Shown here: one piece after another, positions 1-4,735 of the stretch
Numbering within the stretch: position 1 is the first letter of the stretch
Layout: every line of letters begins with the position of its first letter
DNA from: Actinomycetes bacterium
GTDB taxonomy: Bacteria > Actinomycetota > Coriobacteriia > Coriobacteriales > Eggerthellaceae
DNA length: 6,555 nucleotides
Assembly: GCA_023395755.1 (NCBI GenBank)
Contig: JAEWYG010000145.1
Span: 1 to 6,555 of the forward strand
Direction: 5' to 3'
Program-made: the position numbers and the translations under genes
Notes under the pieces: generated by a model
What the model was told of the DNA's origin: nothing
What the model saw: only the letters and a program-made list of their open reading frames with translations
Databases searched by the model: none

Positions 1-1
1 C

Positions 2-820
2 GTATGGACCGAAGCAGATATCTTCGACGGCATATGGCGCATATATACCGCGAGCCTTGATGGAGCATTGCTCGGAAAAGCTCATCTCGTAGAAGAGGGC
101 GATTCTCTCTGGGAAATGCCCTCTATCGCCGCGGTAGGAAAATACGCGTTTTGGCAGGTAATGCCGAAACCTGATGGCGAAATGAGCGCTAAAGATTCGC
201 TCGTAAAACGTGCAACCATGGCGCAAGGTAATAGCGACGTGGTCTACACGTCACATGGCCGCCTCTGCACACCTCCCTACGCACTAACCGATTCGGTAGT
301 TATCACCCCTCGAGCCGAAACGAGCGGGGTATACTATCAGCTTACGCATCTGGACGCCGCATCAGGCGAAGTGCTTGACACCATGGTACTGCCGCGCTCT
401 ATGAAACCACTAGAAGCGGGCTACGGCGACACCGGGTTCACTTTCTCATTCGATGCTATTTATAATTATGGCGATGGTATCTCAAATTTAGGAACCTACA
501 CACCAAAAACGCGTGTGACAAATGGTAATTACAGCGCAGTACCTTGGTTCTGCTTTAACCGCGCACCTTCAGCACCACCTGCCTGGTGTGGCAGCTATTT
601 CATGGTGAAATCTAGTCGTACGGTATGTGGTATCGACTTAAACACAAACGAGTACTTCGCACTACAGCCCGACAATGGGGCCGACGATTACGGTGAGTAC
701 CTCGCTTCCACCGGATCGAATAATCTGGTTGTAACCTACGCCAACATTGATGATAAGCCCATTGGTGGAAGCCCCAAGAAATATTGCCTTGTACGCGTCT
801 GGTCGCCAATCACTCAGTAA
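2..820 (+). CDS. Partial beta-propeller-like protein of unknown function (3' end)
   Basis: The reading frame is open to the left edge, so this is the last 272 residues of a longer protein; the TTG at 68 is internal and is not a start. The visible part has repeated beta-strand-rich segments, such as WRIYTASLDG near the edge, YYQLTHLDAASGEVLDT in the middle and CGIDLNTNEYFAL near the C-terminus. These resemble blades of a TolB- or WD-like beta-propeller. The C-terminal part has several Trp and Cys residues and no membrane segment. I cannot name a function. I associate similar proteins, often with Tat or Sec signals, with Coriobacteriia, but the N-terminus that would show a signal lies outside the window. 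The gene ends 9 bases before a strong terminator and converges on purB, so it is the last gene of its transcript. The frame is confident; the fold is an inference from pattern only. Confidence 0.75.
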   Translation, partial: VWTEADIFDGIWRIYTASLDGALLGKAHLVEEGDSLWEMPSIAAVGKYAFWQVMPKPDGEMSAKDSLVKRATMAQGNSDVVYTSHGRLCTPPYALTDSVVITPRAETSGVYYQLTHLDAASGEVLDTMVLPRSMKPLEAGYGDTGFTFSFDAIYNYGDGISNLGTYTPKTRVTNGNYSAVPWFCFNRAPSAPPAWCGSYFMVKSSRTVCGIDLNTNEYFALQPDNGADDYGEYLASTGSNNLVVTYANIDDKPIGGSPKKYCLVRVWSPITQ

Positions 821-829
821 GCTCTTAAT

Positions 830-867
830 AAAGTAAGCCGATAGCGTGTAGCTACCGGCTTACTTTT
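830..867 (+). terminator. Intrinsic terminator of the first gene, possibly bidirectional
   Basis: An 11-bp stem (AAAGTAAGCCG at 830-840 with CGGCTTACTTT at 856-866) continues after one mismatch into a 4-bp inner stem (TAGC with GCTA) around a 5-base loop. A short T run (864-867) follows on the plus strand. The hairpin starts 9 bases after the stop codon at 820. On the minus strand the stem is followed by a T/A-rich tail (TTTATTAAGAG), so it could also stop transcripts coming from purB. Confidence 0.85.
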
Positions 868-908
868 CAGACATTATCTGCGACTTCCTAGGCATACAGG
901 CATTACTA

Positions 909-957
909 CGATTAAAAGAGTTAATCCTCTTTACTCAAACGTTAATTCTTTTAATCG
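909..957 (-). terminator. Large inverted repeat across the purB stop codon
   Basis: The 16-base arms 909-924 (CGATTAAAAGAGTTAA) and 942-957 (TTAATTCTTTTAATCG) are complementary at 15 positions, with a G/T pair at the remaining one. The 17-base loop contains the purB stop (931-933), and the right arm encodes part of the last purB residues. The stem is AT-rich and no clean T run follows on the minus strand, so terminator activity is uncertain. It could instead protect the 3' end of the purB mRNA. A shorter hairpin (915-920 with 927-932) competes for the left arm. Confidence 0.5.
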
Positions 958-2277
958 GTCGAACACTACATCTTTACGCTCAAGGAAATCCCACGGATCA
1001 AAAATCTTATCTAGAACTTCTTTGGTAAGGTTTGCATCCGGATCAAACTCAAGATTCTCGCGATAGGTGGGACCATCTACTGCATTTTGAATATCCTCCC
1101 ATACCTTCATAGCGTTGCGCTGCACGATAACGTAGGCATCCTCGCGACTGATACCCGTATCTACTAAAGCAAGCAGTACCTTCGAACTGAAAATGAGGCC
1201 CTTGGTGCGCCATAGGTTCTGCTCCATCTTGGCAGGATACGTCTGTAGGCCATCCAGCATCCATTGCATCTTGCCAAACATGTAATCTAATGCAGTAAAG
1301 CTGTCAGCCAAAACTACACGCTCGGCGCCCGAATGGCTGATATCACGCTCAAACCACAGCGCCACATTATCAAAAGCCACTTGAGCGTTGCTTTTTACCA
1401 CGCGCGCGAGGCCACACACGCGCTCCGCAGTAATAGGATTGCGCTTATGGGGCATAGCACTCGAACCCTTCTGCCCCTTCGCGAACGGCTCTTCGGCCTC
1501 GATCACATCGGACTGCTGCAGCAGGCGTACTTGCATGGCGATGCTTTCAAGCGTAGAAGCCGTCACCGCCAACGCGGCCATAACCTGCGCGTGACGATCG
1601 CGGGCCAACACCTGCGTAGAAAGGGGATCAGACGCAAGGCCCAATCGTTCACACACAAATTCCTCGACGAACGGATCAATACTCGAGTACGTACCCACCG
1701 CACCACTGATAGCGCCCGTAGCGGCCACGACGCGCGCTTCCTCCATGCGCGTTTGAGCGCGCTTAAGCGCCCAAGCCCACGAGCCAAACTTCATGCCAAA
1801 CGTCATAGGCTCGGCATGAATGCCATGGGTGCGCCCCACACAAAGTGTCTCCTGGAATTCAAAGGCGCGGCGTTTACAGGTCTCGCCCAGTTTCTTAATG
1901 TCGGCGATGATGATATCGATAGCCTGAGTAACCTGATAGGACAGCGCTGTATCCCCCAGGTCTGATGATGTCATGCCGTAATGAACCCAACGACTCGGCG
2001 GCTCATTGCCCTCCGGCACATCAGCGTCTATATACTCAGCCATGTTGGTAGTGAAAGCGATAACGTCGTGATTGGTCACCTTTTCAATCTCGTCAATACG
2101 CTCTACCGTAAAGTCGGCATGACTACGAATCCACGCCGCCTCTTCCTTCGTGATGCCTGATTTGCCCAACTCGGCCTGGGCTTCGCACGCCAGCACTTCG
2201 ATTTCTTTCCAAATGTTGAACTTGTTCTCAAGTTCCCAAATGGCGCCCATTTCGGCGCGCGTGTAACGATTAATCAC
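931..2277 (-). CDS. purB: Adenylosuccinate lyase
   Basis: This enzyme splits fumarate from SAICAR in IMP synthesis and from adenylosuccinate in AMP synthesis; it is a cytoplasmic homotetramer of the fumarase/aspartase superfamily. The product is 448 residues, close to the Bacillus-type length of about 430. The N-terminus INRYTRAEMGAIWELENK matches the usual IxRYSRxEM opening. The three active-site histidines are present: His70 (NHDVIAF), His99 (WVHYGMTSSDLGDT) and His151 (GRTHGIHAEP). The superfamily signature SSAMPHKRNP lies at 272-281 and carries the catalytic loop serine. I chose the GTG at 2277 because it gives the family N-terminus and has AAGGGG 7 bases upstream. The same frame is open to an ATG at 2397, but the extra 40 residues are not family-like. 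The gene is convergent with the first gene and divergent from the MOSC gene, with no other purine gene in the window. No lesion is visible. Confidence 0.97.
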   Translation of the reverse strand: MINRYTRAEMGAIWELENKFNIWKEIEVLACEAQAELGKSGITKEEAAWIRSHADFTVERIDEIEKVTNHDVIAFTTNMAEYIDADVPEGNEPPSRWVHYGMTSSDLGDTALSYQVTQAIDIIIADIKKLGETCKRRAFEFQETLCVGRTHGIHAEPMTFGMKFGSWAWALKRAQTRMEEARVVAATGAISGAVGTYSSIDPFVEEFVCERLGLASDPLSTQVLARDRHAQVMAALAVTASTLESIAMQVRLLQQSDVIEAEEPFAKGQKGSSAMPHKRNPITAERVCGLARVVKSNAQVAFDNVALWFERDISHSGAERVVLADSFTALDYMFGKMQWMLDGLQTYPAKMEQNLWRTKGLIFSSKVLLALVDTGISREDAYVIVQRNAMKVWEDIQNAVDGPTYRENLEFDPDANLTKEVLDKIFDPWDFLERKDVVFDRLKELTFE

Positions 2278-2284
2278 GCTGGTG

Positions 2285-2290
2285 CCCCTT
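2285..2290 (-). promoter_or_regulatory. purB: Ribosome binding site deciding the purB start
   Basis: On the minus strand AAGGGG lies 7 bases before the GTG at 2277. This is the main sequence support for starting purB at the GTG rather than at the upstream ATG at 2397. Confidence 0.75.
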
Positions 2291-2580
2291 CGTTTGTTCT
2301 TAGCGCACCGGCCCACGCCGACGCACGCTTGTTTTGCGATAAGTTCAGCATACCGTAGCACCTCGCTACTCAAGCAATTTTCCATGGAAAGTATCAACAG
2401 AACGCGTTGTTGCCCAGTACAGAGAAATGCATTTTGATCTGCATATCTAAGACATTTTCTCCCAAAATGGCCACTGCTCCTACCTTAAAAACCGCTCGGC
2501 ATTCGCCATGGCACCAGCTACCACGCCCACAAAAACACTTATCAGAGCCGGTTTATTATCCACGATCAAACATAAAGTTC

Positions 2581-2608
2581 TTGACATTCTTCGTGAGGGC
2601 TTTATGCT
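2581..2608 (+). promoter_or_regulatory. Sigma-70-type promoter of the MOSC gene
   Basis: A perfect -35 hexamer TTGACA (2581-2586) is followed after 16 bases by TATGCT (2603-2608, four of six consensus bases). Transcription would start near 2615, about 40 bases before the ATG at 2655. This location also argues against the longer frame starting at 2508. Confidence 0.65.
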
Positions 2609-2639
2609 TAATCCCAGCAATTTACTGTACTTTGCGTAT

Positions 2640-2645
2640 GAGGGG
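2640..2645 (+). promoter_or_regulatory. Ribosome binding site deciding the MOSC start
   Basis: GAGGGG lies 9 bases before the ATG at 2655. Together with the promoter at 2581 it selects this start over the in-frame ATG codons at 2508 and 2604. Confidence 0.7.
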
Positions 2646-2654
2646 AATCCGACC

Positions 2655-3197
2655 ATGGAACAGAAAGCTACCGACACTACATTGTCGACTACGCGAGGAC
2701 GCGTGCGATCCGTCAACGTATCTAAGCGCAAGGGCACCCGCAAAACGCCGTGCGCCGAATCTATCGAAATTCAAGCTCATCACGGAATCTCAGACGACGC
2801 CCATGCGGGTGATTGGCACCGCCAAGTATCTCTGCTCGCTTGGGAATCTATCGAGAAGGCCCGAGCCCTAGGGCTTGACGTAGCCGAAGGTGATTTCGCC
2901 GAGAACGTTACTACCGAGGGCATAGACCTTTTGTCCTTGCCAATGGGCACTCACTTAAAAATCGGCGACGACGTCGAGCTTGAGCTGTCTCAGATAGGCA
3001 AGGTATGTCACACTAAATGCGCCATCTATCATCTTGCTGGTGACTGCATTTTCCCTCGCGAAGGCATCTTCTTTGTTGCCCTAAAAAATGGGAGCATTCG
3101 TACGGGCGATGCAGTAGAAGTTCTGAAAATGGGTGATGGTACCTGTTCCTTCACGCCTCCTGAGGCCTTAGCTGAACTGGCCGCAACACCCCGTTAG
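2655..3197 (+). CDS. Stand-alone MOSC-domain protein
   Basis: A 180-residue cytoplasmic protein that is almost entirely one MOSC domain, the fold shared with the C-terminus of Moco sulfurase and with YiiM/mARC proteins. Family motifs run in order: VNVSKRKGTRK (20-30), HHGISDDAHAGDWHRQVSLL (42-61), GDFAENVTTEGIDL (79-92), VGT/IG-like strands (97-105), IGKVCHTKCAIY (114-125) and GDCIFPREGIF (129-139). Conserved cysteines are Cys118, Cys122 and Cys131. Stand-alone MOSC proteins are thought to handle sulfur or molybdenum cofactor in the maturation of Mo/W enzymes; the exact reaction of this subgroup is not established. No Mo-enzyme or moa/moe gene lies in the window, so its client is unknown. It has its own promoter and a hairpin right after the stop, so it is probably monocistronic. 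The start at 2655 is chosen from the ribosome binding site and promoter position. Confidence 0.92.
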   Translation: MEQKATDTTLSTTRGRVRSVNVSKRKGTRKTPCAESIEIQAHHGISDDAHAGDWHRQVSLLAWESIEKARALGLDVAEGDFAENVTTEGIDLLSLPMGTHLKIGDDVELELSQIGKVCHTKCAIYHLAGDCIFPREGIFFVALKNGSIRTGDAVEVLKMGDGTCSFTPPEALAELAATPR

Positions 3198-3203
3198 CAT
3201 CAC

Positions 3204-3240
3204 CGGGCGGCGAGAGCGCTTCGCCGCCCGACCCATCCTT
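3204..3240 (+). terminator. GC-rich terminator of the MOSC gene
   Basis: A perfect 10-bp stem (CGGGCGGCGA at 3204-3213 with TCGCCGCCCG at 3221-3230) has a 7-base loop and starts 6 bases after the stop codon. A pyrimidine-rich, only moderately T-rich tail follows (CCATCCTTCCTTT). No such tail is present on the minus strand, so it mainly serves the MOSC gene and not the converging regulator. Confidence 0.75.
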
Positions 3241-3276
3241 CCTTTAGCTGACAAAATATATCCTCTACCAACTAGC

Positions 3277-3849
3277 CTACTTTATCAGTAGTGCATCATA
3301 GAGCATTTTCGGGGCAACCCGAGAAAGCTTTTCGGCAGCCTCTTGTGGAGGCGGCGTCGTACCAAGGCGATACCATTCCGTAAGCGTTTCTGTTTCAGTT
3401 TTCACCCAACTATCTAGGCAGAACATAAGCTCATCGTCAATGAGAACATGGCGATAATCCTGCAGCGTTTCCAAAAGAGCGCACTTGCGGTAGTGAGGCA
3501 TAACACTGCGCTCGCTGGGATAGTTAAGCGTATACTGCGTCGCCACCTTGAAAAAATCTTTTTCTAAGGATAGTAACTTGAGATGATGAAAGTAGCCGGT
3601 TTCCCAATCAACCGTGCGCCCTACTTCTATGAGGTAGAACTTATGAATGTGCGTTGGCCACCACCAATGCAAGCTGTATTTGCTATCAAAATGCCGATAA
3701 AAGACCTGCCTTGATATGCCAACGCTCTCGCATAAATCACTCACCTTAATTTGGTCGAGCGATCGATCGACGGCATGCATAATGCGCAATTTCATCTGCA
3801 CATCCTCGTCGTCGAATATTCCTCTTGGCTCCCATGTATCGATTCTCAT
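3277..3849 (-). CDS. TetR/AcrR-family transcriptional regulator
   Basis: A 190-residue DNA-binding regulator, the usual TetR length. The N-terminal helix-turn-helix is clear: helix 1 near 17-30, then KVSDLCESVGISRQVFYRHF at 35-54 and DSKYSL (55-60), matching the TetR pattern ending in FYRHFxSKxxL. The C-terminal half is helical and aromatic-rich (HWWW at 61-64, HHLKLL at 88-93) and probably forms the dimer and ligand pocket; I do not recognise the ligand class. I chose the ATG at 3849 (MRIDTWEP). The frame is open to 3972, but that extension would cover the likely promoter and is not TetR-like. The gene lies downstream of, and in the same direction as, the flavoprotein/Fe-S pair, with a 148-base gap holding a -10-like site and palindromes. 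Control of that pair and of itself is plausible but unproven. A run of nine Gs sits just before the start codon. Confidence 0.88.
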   Translation of the reverse strand: MRIDTWEPRGIFDDEDVQMKLRIMHAVDRSLDQIKVSDLCESVGISRQVFYRHFDSKYSLHWWWPTHIHKFYLIEVGRTVDWETGYFHHLKLLSLEKDFFKVATQYTLNYPSERSVMPHYRKCALLETLQDYRHVLIDDELMFCLDSWVKTETETLTEWYRLGTTPPPQEAAEKLSRVAPKMLYDALLIK

Positions 3850-3851
3850 GA

Positions 3852-3860
3852 CCCCCCCCC
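3852..3860 (-). repeat. Nine-G homopolymer at the ribosome binding position of the regulator
   Basis: On the minus strand nine consecutive Gs end two bases before the ATG at 3849. No other Shine-Dalgarno-like sequence lies within normal distance, so part of the run must serve as the ribosome binding site. Homopolymer runs of this length can slip during replication, which would change the spacing to the start codon. Confidence 0.8.
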
Positions 3861-3880
3861 GTCCGTATCCGCGTACGGTC
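3861..3880. promoter_or_regulatory. Imperfect 20-bp palindrome, candidate TetR operator
   Basis: The core has 5-bp arms CCGTA (3863-3867) and TACGG (3874-3878) around six bases, with a further outer G/C pair at 3861 and 3880. It lies between the -10-like site and the start codon of the regulator, where an autoregulatory TetR operator is common. That it is bound is an inference; only the symmetry and position are seen. Confidence 0.45.
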
Positions 3881-3891
3881 CCCTTGATAAA

Positions 3892-3919
3892 AGTATACCC
3901 CTTTGCTGCAACACAAAAG
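3892..3919 (-). promoter_or_regulatory. Possible promoter of the TetR-family gene
   Basis: The minus strand has TATACT (plus positions 3892-3897), five of six matches to a -10 box, about 42 bases before the ATG at 3849. The best-placed -35 candidate, CTTTTG at 3914-3919 with a 16-base spacer, is poor. The regulator may therefore be transcribed separately, weakly or with an activator, as well as by read-through. Confidence 0.4.
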
Positions 3920-3933
3920 CATCGACAGGATTC

Positions 3934-3968
3934 GGTATGCGTACCTTGTCGGAAACAGTGCGCATACC
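3934..3968. repeat. Inverted repeat downstream of the Fe-S gene
   Basis: Perfect 8-base arms GGTATGCG (3934-3941) and CGCATACC (3961-3968) extend, with one G/T pair, to 11 bases, leaving a 13-base loop. The left arm continues into its own small palindrome, GGTATGCGTACC. The repeat lies 30 bases after the Fe-S stop codon, on the 3' side of the operon and upstream of the regulator's -10-like site. No T run follows on the minus strand, so it may be a processing or stabilising hairpin, a weak terminator, or a pair of protein half-sites. Confidence 0.55.
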
Positions 3969-3997
3969 ACAAGGGCTACCTTCGATTACGGGAGAAT

Positions 3998-4702
3998 CTA
4001 TGCTTTTGACGGCTTCAGTCCAGCAGCTTCCGCTGCGGCACGCAAATCTTTCCAAACCGAAAGATGATCTATCTCGAGAGCCTTACACACGGTGTCGCAA
4101 GTGCCGCATTCGGTACATTCCCAAAGTCCATTCTGCACAGCCTCAACCACGCGATCACCTTGATCATAGGGGTCGTAGAAGCGATTTGCTATAGCTATCA
4201 TCCCCGTGGGACCCAAGTATGATTTCAGGCCCTTCATTTCCACAACCGGGCATGCTGCGGTGCATACTCCACAGCGAGCACAGTACTCAAGCGGCTCAAG
4301 CTTCTTAGGCAGCGATGCATCCACAGGGGCCTTAACTTCATCGAGCGTCAAGTCAAATGCACGCTGACGTGCAAGAATACGACTTACCTTATCGGTTATT
4401 TTTGTTTTATCTACAATCAGATCGCGCACTACCGGAAAGTTCTTGAGCGGTGTAACTTCATTTTTCCCTGAAGCTTCCACTAATGTCACACAAGCCAAAC
4501 AGGGGGTCCCGTTCAAGGTCATAGCACAACGACCGCACACACGTCCGCGGCAACTGTAATCAAATGCGATAGGATCAAGGGTATCGTCAATCTTCACTAA
4601 CGCCTCAAGCAACGTCATGTGCTCAGTATGTTCAATCTCGTACTCCTTAAAATAAGGCTCGACATCCACCGATGGGTTGTACTTCTGCACTTTAATCTTC
4701 AT
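3998..4702 (-). CDS. SdhB/FrdB-like iron-sulfur subunit
   Basis: A 234-residue electron-transfer subunit of the succinate dehydrogenase/fumarate reductase type. It has an N-terminal ferredoxin domain with [2Fe-2S] ligands Cys51, Cys56, Cys59 and Cys71 in the SCRGRVCGRCAM...LAC pattern. The C-terminal ferredoxin domain has CARCGVCTAACP (Cys141, 144, 147, 151) and CTECGTCDTVCK (Cys196, 199, 202, 206). The linker YLGPTGMIAIANRFYDPYD (162-180) matches the family. Cys199 is extra: classical SdhB/FrdB has a non-cysteine there, giving a [3Fe-4S] cluster, so this protein probably carries two [4Fe-4S] clusters. It has no signal peptide although its partner does. I chose the ATG at 4702 because AGAGGAGG lies just before it; the same frame reaches 4729. 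It starts 33 bases after the flavoprotein stop and so is almost certainly co-transcribed. It should pass electrons to the flavoprotein FAD; the donor is unknown. Confidence 0.94.
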   Translation of the reverse strand: MKIKVQKYNPSVDVEPYFKEYEIEHTEHMTLLEALVKIDDTLDPIAFDYSCRGRVCGRCAMTLNGTPCLACVTLVEASGKNEVTPLKNFPVVRDLIVDKTKITDKVSRILARQRAFDLTLDEVKAPVDASLPKKLEPLEYCARCGVCTAACPVVEMKGLKSYLGPTGMIAIANRFYDPYDQGDRVVEAVQNGLWECTECGTCDTVCKALEIDHLSVWKDLRAAAEAAGLKPSKA

Positions 4703-4706
4703 GATT

Positions 4707-4714
4707 CCTCCTCT
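4707..4714 (-). promoter_or_regulatory. Ribosome binding site of the Fe-S subunit
   Basis: AGAGGAGG on the minus strand ends 4 bases before the ATG at 4702, a strong match lying inside the short gap after the flavoprotein stop codon. It selects this start over the in-frame ATG at 4729, which would lie upstream of the binding site. Confidence 0.8.
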
Positions 4715-4735
4715 ATCACACGAGAGCACTCGCGA

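Larger units (their letters stand above)
2278..2654. other. Divergent intergenic region between purB and the MOSC gene
   Basis: These 377 bases hold no convincing gene. On the plus side they contain the TTGACA-type promoter and leader of the MOSC gene. On the minus side the purB promoter is unclear. The best -10-like site is TATGCT (plus-strand 2347-2352), but its best -35 match, TTGCTT, is 19 bases away and weak. A small perfect hairpin (2355-2359 with 2365-2369, 5-base loop) lies just upstream of that -10. I see no purine riboswitch core and no tRNA. The open frames here read into known genes from upstream of their family starts. Confidence 0.6.

Noticed and set aside
68..70. TTG as the start of the first gene
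   Set aside because: The same frame has no stop back to base 2 and reads as continuous protein (WTEADIFDGIWRIYTASLDG), so the TTG is internal and the gene begins outside the window.
1333..1965. Long plus-strand frame of 210 codons opposite purB
   Set aside because: It is antisense to a strongly conserved gene, has an unnatural Arg/His-rich composition and shows no family motif.
2278..2397. N-terminal extension of PurB from the ATG at 2397
   Set aside because: The 40 extra residues do not look like any PurB N-terminus; the GTG at 2277 has a good ribosome binding site and gives the usual family opening.
2508..2654. N-terminal extension of the MOSC protein
   Set aside because: It would start upstream of the TTGACA promoter; the ATG at 2655 has GAGGGG at good spacing and fits the domain boundary.
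2407..2871. Plus-strand frame of 154 codons upstream of and overlapping the MOSC gene
   Set aside because: It overlaps the MOSC gene in another frame, crosses its promoter, lacks a ribosome binding site and has no recognisable motif.
3850..3972. N-terminal extension of the TetR-family protein, and overlapping plus-strand frames at 3716-4194
   Set aside because: The extension crosses the -10-like site, palindromes and G tract and is Cys/Gly-rich, unlike TetR proteins. The plus-strand frames are antisense to the Fe-S gene or intergenic and have no motif.
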